From contig DKOR01000035.1 in assembly GCA_002470825.1 (NCBI GenBank), positions 1-64,000 on the forward strand: DNA of 64,000 nucleotides. The letters run 5' to 3'. Below, one piece after another: positions 8,227-16,548 of this stretch (positions within the stretch are counted from its first letter, which is position 1; the number at the start of each line of letters is the position of its first letter). Under the pieces are notes generated by a model that saw only the letters and a program-made list of their open reading frames with translations, ran no database searches and was not told where the DNA came from. Origin of the DNA: Thiotrichaceae bacterium UBA7357 (lineage in GTDB: Bacteria; Pseudomonadota; Gammaproteobacteria; Eutrophobiales; Eutrophobiaceae). The translations under genes were made by a program, and so were the position numbers.

Positions 8227-8772
8227 ATTTAGAACGACCTACGGTGATCACTACAAATTATTTATTGGGTTTAGTATCATAGTAGAAAGTATCGATTTAG
8301 GATTGTTCAGAATTGGACCAGATAAATTGTTACGATTAAAGTTAATGAAAAAATTAAAGGATGGAGGATATAATCCAAAAGAGATATCTGAGTTCTTAAA
8401 CATTAACGAAATTAGAACCATTAGGAATGATAACCTCTACATACCAAAGTTGGCGTGAGTAACTTTGAAAAAGTATCAAAAGAGCTTGGATTGAATTGAG
8501 GATAATAGAATTACTCAATTCAAAGTGGGATTGTATTTATTAAAATAGGGTAGGCGTTTTACAAAAATCTAACTCTCTGAGAAATTTTAAAAGGGGTTGG
8601 TTAGTACAATACTCTCCTGTTCCAGAGTATTGATTTCTGTTCCAAGTTTCATCAGGACAATCAGCAAAACTGATGGATTAGAACATCAGCGTGAATATAT
8701 AAGTTGAGTTTTTCATAGAAAAAATTCTAGTAATTATTCATGCATAGAACTAGCAAGTACTAGTAAATTAAT
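8227..8772. other. Gene-poor gap after glmS with two inverted repeats
   Basis: 546 nt between convergent glmS and bfr. It holds a perfect 10-bp inverted repeat TTGAATTGAG / CTCAATTCAA (8491-8523, 13-nt loop) and a perfect 9-bp one CAATACTCT / AGAGTATTG (8607-8632, 8-nt loop). Neither has a T-tract. A short open frame (see 8345-8458) is the only coding trace. No transposon ends were recognised. Confidence 0.6.
8345..8458 (+). other. Doubtful short ORF, vaguely recombinase-like
   Basis: A 37-residue frame from ATG 8345, open further upstream into the glmS end in another frame. The text GGYNPKEISEFLNINEIRT resembles the helix-turn-helix segment seen near the end of serine recombinases (pattern G-x-x-x-x-x-I-x-x-x-L-N-x-x-x-I-x-T). 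No catalytic domain is present. It could be a decayed mobile-element remnant at the Tn7-type site behind glmS, or chance. I would not call it a functional gene. Confidence 0.25.
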
Positions 8773-9249
8773 TTACTCGCTCTCAAACATCTGTTCTTGT
8801 AAGTAATTTTGAATTCCAGTCTGGCTTATCAAGTGTTGTTGAGTTTCAATCCAATCAATATGTTCCTCGGTATCGTCAAGAATACCTTTTAATATGTCTC
8901 GTGACACAAAGTCTTTTGAGGTTTCACATGACACGATCGCTTCTTTTAAACATTCCTGATTGTTAATTTCCGCACCAATATCCGCGCTAAACATCTCGGG
9001 AACGTTTTCACCTATTTTAAGTTTGCTCATATCCTGCATATTGGGTAAACCATCAAGCATTAAAATTCTTTCAATAAGCTTATCAGCATGTTTCATTTCT
9101 CCAATAGACTCATGATAAACTTTATCAGCCAGACGTAAGCATCCCCAATTTTTTAATATGCGCGCATGTAGAAAATACTGATTTATGGCACTAAGCTCAT
9201 TCTTTAAAATATTGTTTAGATGTACTATATTTTCTGGAACACCTTTCAT
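8773..9249 (-). CDS. bfr: Bacterioferritin
   Basis: Iron-storage protein forming a 24-mer with haem between subunits; 158 residues. Start chosen at the ATG at 9249 (MKGVPENIVHLN) with GGAG 9 nt upstream. Haem ligand Met52 and ferroxidase residues Glu18, Glu51, His54, Glu94 and His130 are present. Position 127, normally Glu, is Thr here (DDTEEHIDW), so the ferroxidase site lacks one bridging ligand by alignment with E. coli Bfr. A TTGACA on this strand at 9334-9329 could be the -35. bfd lies divergently, with Fur-like sites between. Confidence 0.93.
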   Translation of the reverse strand: MKGVPENIVHLNNILKNELSAINQYFLHARILKNWGCLRLADKVYHESIGEMKHADKLIERILMLDGLPNMQDMSKLKIGENVPEMFSADIGAEINNQECLKEAIVSCETSKDFVSRDILKGILDDTEEHIDWIETQQHLISQTGIQNYLQEQMFESE

Positions 9250-9422
9250 AACTTTTCTCCAAGTAAAAACCATAAAATGTAGTTGCTGTTAAGGGCATAC
9301 TACACATACTTTGTCGAGCTTTTGTCTATGTCAAAAAACTTAACGACGATCGTCCAACATTTAGGTTTTCAAGTCAACATAAAACCGAAAAAAACGTATA
9401 TATTTCCTATAGTTATGTTAAT

Positions 9423-9441
9423 GCGAATCATAATTATTATT
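9423..9441. promoter_or_regulatory. Fur-like box 1
   Basis: GCGAATCATAATTATTATT resembles the Fur consensus GATAATGATAATCATTATC in its alternating AAT/ATT composition. It lies in the divergent region between bfr and bfd. AT-rich background makes this weaker than box 2. Confidence 0.45.
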
Positions 9442-9520
9442 GTTGTGATGTGATATGCAGTACTGTTTTTTGTTTATTCAAATTTATTATGTTGCGTCGT
9501 TCCGTTAGTGAGGCTGTATA

Positions 9521-9556
9521 TTGACAAACATATTATCGCGAATGATAATTATTCTA
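9521..9556 (+). promoter_or_regulatory. bfd promoter overlapped by Fur-like box 2
   Basis: TTGACA (9521-9526), 17-nt spacer, GATAAT (9544-9549): near-perfect sigma-70 promoter. A Fur-like box, AATGATAATTATTCT (9541-9555), covers the -10. Binding of iron-loaded Fur here would block bfd, matching the known iron-starvation control of bfd in enterobacteria and Pseudomonas. Confidence 0.75.
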
Positions 9557-9575
9557 AGAAATACTTAGGATAGAT

Positions 9576-9743
9576 ATGTTCATTTGCAATTGTCATGGAT
9601 TAAACGAACAGAAAGTTATAGAGGCTGCTCGCGCAGGGGTAGAAAAATGGGAAGACATTCACTCTTACTTTGGAACTAAACCTTCATGCGGTATGTGCTC
9701 CGAAGAAATTCGCCAAATAATCTCTGAGCAAAAAAATGTATAA
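9576..9743 (+). CDS. bfd: Bacterioferritin-associated ferredoxin
   Basis: 55-residue [2Fe-2S] protein that reduces the iron core of bacterioferritin so that iron can leave. The start MFICNCHGLNE and the later PSCGMCSEEI give the four cluster Cys (positions 4, 6, 38, 41) in the C-x-C and C-x2-C pattern of Bfd. Shine-Dalgarno AGGATAG precedes the ATG. It is short but fully conserved in pattern. It is transcribed away from bfr rather than in a bfd-bfr operon. Confidence 0.93.
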   Translation: MFICNCHGLNEQKVIEAARAGVEKWEDIHSYFGTKPSCGMCSEEIRQIISEQKNV

Positions 9744-9996
9744 GTTAGTGAAAAATCTATTCGCTCGATCATCGCAGTGTAACTGGTTAAGTAACAACGT
9801 CTTTAGTTCTGTGTAATCCTTATAAATTTATCGACTTGTCAATCTTCGTTGGAAACAGGTATTTTACTGTTAAGTAATCGCGACTTTGGATTTTGAGAAT
9901 ATAAAAATATTTATTAACATGAGCGAAAACCATGACACATACTACAGAACCTGTGAATCAATTTTCGTAAGGAAAAATACTTAGTTTTTGACCTTT

Positions 9997-10572
9997 TTAA
10001 GATATCAGTTTACTGATGGTTTTAAATTTTTTATGTGACGCATCACGTAGCCACTCAAACAAGACAGATTCTGTATTTAACAAACTGATATTAGCTTCTT
10101 TCAAACGTATTAAAGCTGACTCGTAGCTTGTAAAGTCTCTAGACGCAATAGCATCAATAACAACATAAACGTCAAATCCTGCAAACTTAAGTTCAACTGC
10201 GCTTTGGAATATACAAATATGCGCTTCGACTCCGGTTAGAATAATTTGTTTTTTATTCAGTGAAGTCAAATGTTCTTTGAACCCATCAGCACCTAAACAT
10301 GAAAAACAGGTCTTTTCAAAAGTAACCGTCGAACTAGCTAAATTTTCTTTAATAAATGCTTCAGTCTCTCCTAAACCTTTAGGATATTGAACAGTGGTTA
10401 CAACTGGAATATTTAATTCATTTGCAGCATTTAGCAATATAGCCGTATTTCTTCTTAGTCGTTTAATTACTTTATCCGGTATGGAGTTAGTCAGTTTCTC
10501 TTGCACATCAATTATGATTAAAGAGCTCTCTTCAATGTTGCACAAAATGTTTTGCATGTTGCTTGAGGTCAT
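9997..10572 (-). CDS. Isochorismatase-like cysteine hydrolase
   Basis: 191-residue member of the isochorismatase/nicotinamidase-like hydrolase fold, probably cytoplasmic. The catalytic triad is visible: Asp in LIIIDVQEKL (about residue 22), Lys in TFEKTCFS (about 87) and Cys in LTGVEAHICIF (about 119). It looks closest to the YcaC-type subgroup; the substrate is unknown. It begins right after the TolC-family gene stop codon (no gap), at the end of a leftward four-gene operon. Confidence 0.85.
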   Translation of the reverse strand: MTSSNMQNILCNIEESSLIIIDVQEKLTNSIPDKVIKRLRRNTAILLNAANELNIPVVTTVQYPKGLGETEAFIKENLASSTVTFEKTCFSCLGADGFKEHLTSLNKKQIILTGVEAHICIFQSAVELKFAGFDVYVVIDAIASRDFTSYESALIRLKEANISLLNTESVLFEWLRDASHKKFKTISKLIS

Positions 10573-11907
10573 TTATTTAGTTAGCCAATCATTTATAAGT
10601 TCAAGATCTTCTGGCGTTAGATTACCTGCTGCTTGCTTAAGACTTAACGTGTCTATTATGTAATCGTACTTAGACTGGCTATAATTACGCCGTGCTTCAG
10701 ATGTGGTACGCTGCGATACAACGAGGTCCACAGCAGTTCGGGTTCCAACATCAAAACCAACCTTTGTCGCTTCTAAGGCAGCTTCACTTGATACAACAGC
10801 CTGTTTCAACGCTTTCACTCGACTTATACCGTATATTACACCCAGGTAAGCTTCTCTAGTCATACGTTGCGCTGAACGTCTTGCAGACTCAAATGAATAC
10901 ATTGCGGTATTATAATTTTCATGTGCTTTTCGAATTTGAGAGCTGACTAAACCACCTGAATAAATTGGAATATTTAATTCAATTCCGATAGACGTTCCAT
11001 GCTGTTTTGTAGAACCAAAACGACCACCTGAGGAGTCATATGTTTCTGCTGCTACTAAGTCAAGAGTAGGAAGACGCCCAGCAGATTGTCGTTTTACCTC
11101 TTTTCGAGCTATCTCTACAGCATGTGATGAGGCAATGATCCCCAAGTTTTGCTCTAAAGATAATTGTGTCCATGCTTCTATTGCTTTAGGTTCAGGGCTG
11201 ACTAATGACATGCTCTCACCCAATTGATCAAATTCTATTATGTACTCACCAGTTAATTCACGCATCGCTTCTCGTGAATCATCTATAGCATTTTGCGCTT
11301 GAATTTTTTGAGCCACAGCTAAATCATACCCTGCTTGTGCCTCATGTACATCAGTAACTGCACTTAAACCAACTTCAAAGCGTTGTTTAGCTTGTTCAAG
11401 TTGACGGTGGAGAGATTTGACTTCCGTTTCAGCAAACTCAAGACTATTAACCTTAGCAAGTATATTAAAATAACGTTCGGCTACTCTAATGATTAATTCA
11501 CCTTGTGCCTCGATGAGCTCCGCCTCAGATTGCTTTATTTCACTTCCTGCCTGCTCCAAAGCGATAAACCTATCACGCCTGAATAATGGTTGCGTAATAC
11601 TCAACCGATATCCACGGCTATTAAAATTAACTTCACCGCTAGAACCGACAGCTGCTCCACTATTGGAGATCTCCTGATCATTTCTTGTGGTTTTCGCACT
11701 AAAATTAATAGATGGAAGAAGTTGTGAAAGAGCTTGAGACCGAGATTCAAGAACTATACGATGAGAAGCTAATTCCTGTAAATATTTCTGGTCATTTTTT
11801 TCAGACAATTTATATACATATGATAAATCAGCACCAAAGCTATTAATCGAAAGTAAGAGACATGACGCGAGTAAGCTTGCATTTTTTATAAGATTATATA
11901 TTTTCAT
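10573..11907 (-). CDS. TolC-family outer membrane efflux/secretion protein
   Basis: Outer membrane channel subunit for type I secretion or efflux pumps. From ATG 11907 there is a signal peptide (MKIYNLIKNASLLASCLLLS, cleaved near SFGA). The body has two repeats of the OEP fold, each with long helices and amphipathic strands (ITQPLFRRDRFIALEQAGSE; IELNIPIYSGGLVSSQIRKA). About 444 residues, the usual size for TolC. A TTG at 11952 overlapping the rhodanese stop is an alternative start. Order pcm-like, rhodanese, tolC is known from other gammaproteobacteria. Confidence 0.9.
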   Translation of the reverse strand: MKIYNLIKNASLLASCLLLSINSFGADLSYVYKLSEKNDQKYLQELASHRIVLESRSQALSQLLPSINFSAKTTRNDQEISNSGAAVGSSGEVNFNSRGYRLSITQPLFRRDRFIALEQAGSEIKQSEAELIEAQGELIIRVAERYFNILAKVNSLEFAETEVKSLHRQLEQAKQRFEVGLSAVTDVHEAQAGYDLAVAQKIQAQNAIDDSREAMRELTGEYIIEFDQLGESMSLVSPEPKAIEAWTQLSLEQNLGIIASSHAVEIARKEVKRQSAGRLPTLDLVAAETYDSSGGRFGSTKQHGTSIGIELNIPIYSGGLVSSQIRKAHENYNTAMYSFESARRSAQRMTREAYLGVIYGISRVKALKQAVVSSEAALEATKVGFDVGTRTAVDLVVSQRTTSEARRNYSQSKYDYIIDTLSLKQAAGNLTPEDLELINDWLTK

Positions 11908-11948
11908 AAAGAATAATTTGAATCGACTTTGTTTTTTTTGGTTGTTTA

Positions 11949-12266
11949 TCAATATTGAGCCATTGTTGAATCAATAAACTTGGCCCAAGCATCAACACCG
12001 CCTTCAAGATTTGTGACATTAGAATAGTTTTTACTTACCAAATAACTAGCTATTTGAAGACTGCGCATCCCATGATGGCAAATGACGATTATTTCATCAT
12101 CTAGATCAAATTCATTCTGTATCTTTTCTACATTAGACATGCTGATATTTATGGATTCTTTGATATTACATAAATCGTATTCCCATACTTCACGAACATC
12201 TAGTAGACGCGGTCTCTCGCCTGCATCGAGTTTTGATTTAAGAATCACTGAAGATATTGATTTCAT
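11949..12266 (-). CDS. Single-domain rhodanese
   Basis: 105-residue sulfurtransferase-fold protein. LLDVREVWEYDLCNI is the rhodanese CH2A signature and VICHHGMRSLQIASYL holds the active-site Cys (about residue 76) and loop. It would carry persulfide sulfur in the cytoplasm; the acceptor is not known. It lies 6 nt after the Pcm-like gene and touches the tolC gene, so it is part of that operon. Confidence 0.9.
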   Translation of the reverse strand: MKSISSVILKSKLDAGERPRLLDVREVWEYDLCNIKESINISMSNVEKIQNEFDLDDEIIVICHHGMRSLQIASYLVSKNYSNVTNLEGGVDAWAKFIDSTMAQY

Positions 12267-12272
12267 AATGTA

Positions 12273-12926
12273 TTAAAATTTAAATTCATTTTTTTGTTTT
12301 GCTCCAATAAGTTGGTTTAAATCAGTCTCAAATAAGCTTTCATATGACGAGCTAGATTTACTTTCTTTTGTATATAATCGTGCTTCCATAGATGGTGATT
12401 CCCCAACTATGACAAATAAACGACCGTTTTCATTCAATAAATTTAAAAATTTTTCATGCATTGTTGGTAATGAAGCAGTAAATACCACGATATCATAACG
12501 TTCTGCCCTTTCTAACAAAATGTATGCATCGCAGCTCTCGAGGTCCACATTTATTAATTTAGTTTTGGATATTTTCTTATTAGCAGCATTGATAAAGTCA
12601 GGAAATAAATCCACACTTTTAATTTTTTTTGCAGAGCGTGCGAGCAGTGCTGTAAAATAACCACAGCCAGTTCCAATTTCTAATATTAAGTCGTTAGGAG
12701 TAATATCTAATGATTGCAGAATTCGAGCTTCTAATTTCGGAGCCATCGTACTTTGACCATGGCCAATCGGAATAGATGTATCCGCCAAAGCGAGATTTTT
12801 ATACGATTCAGGGATAAATTCTTCACGATGAATCTCATTTAATAAATCCAGCACATTTTGGTCGAGCACTTCCCAAGTTCGGACCTGTTGTTCAATCATA
12901 TTGAATCGAGCTTGTTTAAAATTCAT
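12273..12926 (-). CDS. Protein-L-isoaspartate methyltransferase-like protein
   Basis: 217-residue SAM-dependent methyltransferase of the PCMT family. The N-terminal MIEQQVRTWEVLDQNVLDLL and GHGQSTMAPKLEARILQSL correspond to the PIMT substrate region, and LEIGTGCGYFTALLAR is the SAM-binding motif I. A second, more typical pcm is at 31207. This copy is the divergent paralogue that usually precedes tolC, so repair of isoaspartate is uncertain. First gene of the leftward operon. Confidence 0.85.
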   Translation of the reverse strand: MNFKQARFNMIEQQVRTWEVLDQNVLDLLNEIHREEFIPESYKNLALADTSIPIGHGQSTMAPKLEARILQSLDITPNDLILEIGTGCGYFTALLARSAKKIKSVDLFPDFINAANKKISKTKLINVDLESCDAYILLERAERYDIVVFTASLPTMHEKFLNLLNENGRLFVIVGESPSMEARLYTKESKSSSSYESLFETDLNQLIGAKQKNEFKF

Positions 12927-13404
12927 ATTTTTATTTCTCTTAATGACTATTTAAATGTTCTTTTAGTATGTGGTGAGCATTATATAGCATCATACTAATA
13001 TAAGGGCAGCCTTTGTGCTCTGAAATTCAATCTTTACCTGATCTTATACGTATTAGCATATGGAGCAAGATTCTTGTCATTGAAATTAATGATTGTAATT
13101 ATTTTAATGTGAAAGAGGCAGTTTTAATGATTGCAATACTTGCTTATACGCTAAACAATATTGAATTATGTATGTAATTTTATTTTAATTTAAGTACTAG
13201 TTTCGAAGTCGCCCATCTAAATTATTTTGAATGAGAAAATCACATGACATTTTATTAGCAAAACCTCACTAAGCTTAAATAGGCAGTAACTTTAATCGAA
13301 TGGTCTATCCAAATTAAAGCATTGTGAATCGATAAGAACAGTAATTTGAGGAAGTGAACGACTGAATGTATAGTAATAAACATGGATATCTGTCTTATGT
13401 TTAT
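12927..13404. other. Intergenic region without recognised genes
   Basis: 478 nt, AT-rich, between two leftward operons. It must hold the promoter of the pcm-like/tolC operon on its left side. I see no convincing ORF, RNA gene or terminator hairpin. Confidence 0.5.
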
Positions 13405-14403
13405 TTAAATTGAGTCATGGCATGGAAAAAATTTATCGGAAGTTATGTGTTCAAGAATAATATCTTTGCAGAACTCAAGCATGCTTTCTCGAATCTCAGC
13501 AGGATAACCGATATTATTATTCTCTTCTTCCATAGGCGATGAAAATAGTTTTTCATCATGATAAAGTTTCTCTACTCTCCGAAAATAAGATTTTGGCAGC
13601 CTAAAACTTCCTAGACTTACGGAATGGATTAAATCCAAGTTTATAGCTGAAAATAGATGAGTGAATAATTCCGCATATTCTTTTTTGTATCCTTTTGTAT
13701 AGATGAGAGGATCGAAACGTAAGCCTATTAACCAACCAGCTTTTTGTAGGTCAATGATTGCATTAATCCTTTTTTGAACATTTGGTGTTTTATGTTCGAT
13801 TGATGAGGCAATCTTGTTGGGCGTAAAACTAAACGCGATGATACAGTTTTGTATGGGATCTCTTTTTAATATATTTCTAATTTGTGTGCTTTTTGTTCTT
13901 AATTCTAGTAAGGCTTTTGAATTATTTTCAAAGAAGGGCAAGAATTCCTCAGTGAAATTTGTTACAGGATCGAGTGCGAGACTATCGCAATCGTAACCAG
14001 AAAAAAAATGGACAGGCTGATCATTGTGCTGATTCAATGAATTTTGCATATCGATAATAAAGTCCTCATAATTAATAAATAAGACATAATGAGCAGATTG
14101 AAACATACCTTGAAGGAAGCAATAGCGACAGTCATAGAGGCAATTCAGCATATGTGAAAAATAATAATTATATTCTGCACCTAGGCTATATTGTTTAGGT
14201 GTGGGTAGTACTAGGTTTTTATGTTTCTTGGCTAGTATTAATGCGGGATTTTTCTTTTGAAGTCTAAAGTTCTGTGATTTACGATTGAATACCTCACCAT
14301 AACGTCTACAAGCTATCCTCGATGCATCAGGAAAGCGCTTAATAATATCCAAAGTTCGTGGATGTTGCGCAATTTCTTCTTCTATGTAAATCGTGTTAAT
14401 CAT
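13405..14403 (-). CDS. Spore-photoproduct-lyase-like radical SAM protein
   Basis: 332-residue radical SAM enzyme of the SPL family. The cluster motif NCLYDCRYCFLQG has Cys88, Cys92 and Cys95 in C-x3-C-x2-C spacing. A further Cys139 in FFSGYDCDSLALD sits where the hydrogen-donor Cys of B. subtilis SplB (Cys141, 43 residues after the last cluster Cys) is found. Thus repair of a thymine-type photoproduct is possible, although no sporulation genes are seen. Last of four overlapping leftward genes; its ATG overlaps the previous gene by 8 nt. Confidence 0.85.
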   Translation of the reverse strand: MINTIYIEEEIAQHPRTLDIIKRFPDASRIACRRYGEVFNRKSQNFRLQKKNPALILAKKHKNLVLPTPKQYSLGAEYNYYFSHMLNCLYDCRYCFLQGMFQSAHYVLFINYEDFIIDMQNSLNQHNDQPVHFFSGYDCDSLALDPVTNFTEEFLPFFENNSKALLELRTKSTQIRNILKRDPIQNCIIAFSFTPNKIASSIEHKTPNVQKRINAIIDLQKAGWLIGLRFDPLIYTKGYKKEYAELFTHLFSAINLDLIHSVSLGSFRLPKSYFRRVEKLYHDEKLFSSPMEEENNNIGYPAEIRESMLEFCKDIILEHITSDKFFPCHDSI

Positions 14404-15214
14404 AAATTGAAAAATCGGATTCTATAAGCTTAGTTTTTATTTTTTTTTGAAGTGACTTGCCATTTTTTATATTACTTACAAGGCACATGATATCGTCATT
14501 AGGGAATCGCACAGACCATTGATTTAATAAGCGTAGGAGTTGTATACGTTCTGACTGTGTTAAATGGTATTCATCTATTAGAGTTTGATAACATTCTGGT
14601 ATAGTGTTTATTCGGCTCAATTCTTTTGCGAGTGGTTTAAGCGAATTCAGAAGCTGCACTATCTTTAACTTATTCTTTGTGATTAATTTTTTAACATGGT
14701 CAGCCTTAATATTCTCAACTGAATGTTGCTGATTATCTGAAACTATCTTTAGACAATGAATTAACTCGGCAGTACCAAGACGCAACGCCATTTGATAAAA
14801 GCCAGAAGCCTCCATATCAAATAAGCTGTTTTGATACTGAGATGATGGAGCATCATGAGTTATTAACGCTGCACTAGTACAATCTATTTCAAATAATATT
14901 TGTGGATACCATGTTGTTCCATACTGGTAATCAGTAATTTTGTTAATAAGACATACTTCACCTATGGGGATACTAGAGTGTCCGGCAATGCCTACGTTTA
15001 ACCATATATCAGATGGTGAAGTGGATAGGCAAGCATGATGAAAAGTCACTGCTGCTGCGGCATTTATTTTACCGACACCCGTAATAGTAAGAGTGATATT
15101 TTTATCTCCTGATTGATAAAGACGGAACAGATCAAACTCTTTTATTTTAAATAAATTAAAATGCTGGATAATCGGTTCTGCTTCACAGGAAAGCGCACAA
15201 AATAAATGAATCAT
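14396..15214 (-). CDS. MTAN-like nucleoside phosphorylase/hydrolase
   Basis: 272-residue protein of the purine nucleoside phosphorylase superfamily. Residues matching the catalytic set of MTA/SAH nucleosidase are present: Glu near 11-13 (ALSCEAEPI), Glu in the FDMEASGFYQMA motif and Asp in IVSDN. ITGVGKINAAAAVTFHH is the ligand-binding loop. The last ~100 residues are an extra helical tail not found in short MTANs. The start ATG overlaps the upstream stop (ATGA). The substrate is not deducible; pairing with an SPL-like gene suggests nucleoside chemistry. Confidence 0.8.
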   Translation of the reverse strand: MIHLFCALSCEAEPIIQHFNLFKIKEFDLFRLYQSGDKNITLTITGVGKINAAAAVTFHHACLSTSPSDIWLNVGIAGHSSIPIGEVCLINKITDYQYGTTWYPQILFEIDCTSAALITHDAPSSQYQNSLFDMEASGFYQMALRLGTAELIHCLKIVSDNQQHSVENIKADHVKKLITKNKLKIVQLLNSLKPLAKELSRINTIPECYQTLIDEYHLTQSERIQLLRLLNQWSVRFPNDDIMCLVSNIKNGKSLQKKIKTKLIESDFSIYD

Positions 15215-15675
15215 TGATAGTTTTTAAAATCACTTTTATTGATTAGACAGTTACTAATAAAAGATTCCCAAGTCTCATTAGGTTGCCAAACATCTAACAT
15301 CTCTTGCCTTGCCATTTTGCCATTACAGTCTTGCCTGATGACACGATATAGATAGGTGAAGCACGAGACGCGCCAGTTAAAAGCACAATGTATTAATATT
15401 TTTTTTTCTATATTTTCATCCATTACTTTAAAAAAACATTCTAAATCAGACTTCTTAGGATTTTTAAAGTCGACTGGAATATGAATATAATCCATAGTTT
15501 GTGCCAGCACGATATTTTTTTCATTAGGAATCGCATTAGGAGAATCAGGAAATGCCAGGTTGATGACCAAGTCAATACTCGCTTCCTTTATGGATTTAAA
15601 CTGGGCATAGGTTGGTTGTCCTGCTGTATATAATGTATTTGATATTTTGCGATATTTTTTTATATCTTCAATCAT
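15211..15675 (-). CDS. Protein-tyrosine-phosphatase-like protein
   Basis: 154-residue cytoplasmic protein of the DSP/DUF442-type phosphatase group. The start YRKISNTLYTAGQPTYAQF and LVINLAF are typical. The P-loop reads HCAFNWRVS with Cys97 and Arg102, which is C-x4-R, one residue shorter than the standard C-x5-R; from memory related proteins share this, but activity is uncertain. The general acid Asp may be in IPVDF. It overlaps the glycosyltransferase gene by 8 nt and the next gene by 4. Confidence 0.75.
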   Translation of the reverse strand: MIEDIKKYRKISNTLYTAGQPTYAQFKSIKEASIDLVINLAFPDSPNAIPNEKNIVLAQTMDYIHIPVDFKNPKKSDLECFFKVMDENIEKKILIHCAFNWRVSCFTYLYRVIRQDCNGKMARQEMLDVWQPNETWESFISNCLINKSDFKNYQ

Positions 15676-16489
15676 AATAGTTTGCTATTGCCTCAAATTC
15701 TTCGCAATAAATATTCTTGCCATATTTCTCTGCGCCTTTCAAAAAAATCGTGATCTTTTTTAATAACATACTAATTGCTGCTTCGAGGTCTGAATCGTCT
15801 AACATTTTCGATTCGATACATTTTTGCAAGGCTATAATTCGAAATCGATCCATCCCCCAATATTTTTTTGATAGCTGATCATCATGGCCCCCAAATTTAT
15901 TTATCAAAGCCTCGTCAAGGAAGAGTGTCTGATATCGACAACAAATTCGTAACCACATATCATAATCCTCACATGCTGGGAGATTTTCATCAAACAGACC
16001 GACACTACTAAATATTTCTTTTTTAATCATTACTGATGATGGTGAAATAGCACAAAGTGGCAAGCAATCTTGAAAGATATAGCCTCCACGCTTTTCATGC
16101 TTTTTACTTTGATGTAGGATTTTCTTATTGCGATACCAAATTTCATTAGTATGGCAAAAGAGATGGTTAGGATTTTCTGTGAGGGCATCGCATTGTTTTT
16201 CAAGTTTATCAAGCTGCCAACTATCATCTGAGTCGAGCAGACAGATCCATTCACATTTTGTTGCCTTTATTCCTGTATTTCTCGCGGCACTAACACCCAT
16301 GTTTTTTTGATATAGATAGTTGATTTTGTGATTGTTATCTTTGATGAATTGGACTGTACCATCAGTAGACCCATCATCAATAACAATAATCTCGGTAGCA
16401 GGGTAAGTCTGACGAACAACCGATTCTATAGCGCGTTTAAGAAGCTTTACACGGTTATAGGTTGGAATTATTACAGCAATTTTAAACAT
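15668..16489 (-). CDS. Family 2 glycosyltransferase
   Basis: 273-residue GT-A fold glycosyltransferase. VIIPTYNRVKLLKRAIESV and EIIVIDDGSTDGT form the nucleotide-sugar site, LLDSDDSW the metal-binding acidic motif, and EDYDMWLRI the catalytic base region. No membrane segment is evident, so it is cytoplasmic or peripheral. Sugar donor and acceptor are unknown. It heads an overlapping operon with a phosphatase-like, a nucleosidase-like and an SPL-like gene, an odd set for surface polysaccharide work. Confidence 0.88.
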   Translation of the reverse strand: MFKIAVIIPTYNRVKLLKRAIESVVRQTYPATEIIVIDDGSTDGTVQFIKDNNHKINYLYQKNMGVSAARNTGIKATKCEWICLLDSDDSWQLDKLEKQCDALTENPNHLFCHTNEIWYRNKKILHQSKKHEKRGGYIFQDCLPLCAISPSSVMIKKEIFSSVGLFDENLPACEDYDMWLRICCRYQTLFLDEALINKFGGHDDQLSKKYWGMDRFRIIALQKCIESKMLDDSDLEAAISMLLKKITIFLKGAEKYGKNIYCEEFEAIANYYD

Positions 16490-16548
16490 GTCAAAATAGA
16501 TGTTGTAAGTTAGAATAACGGAATCACAATAAACGACTTAATTAATAA

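Noticed and set aside
9931..9984. Two very short frames between bfd and the isochorismatase-like gene
   Set aside because: 12 and 21 codons, no similarity pattern, no ribosome-binding site.
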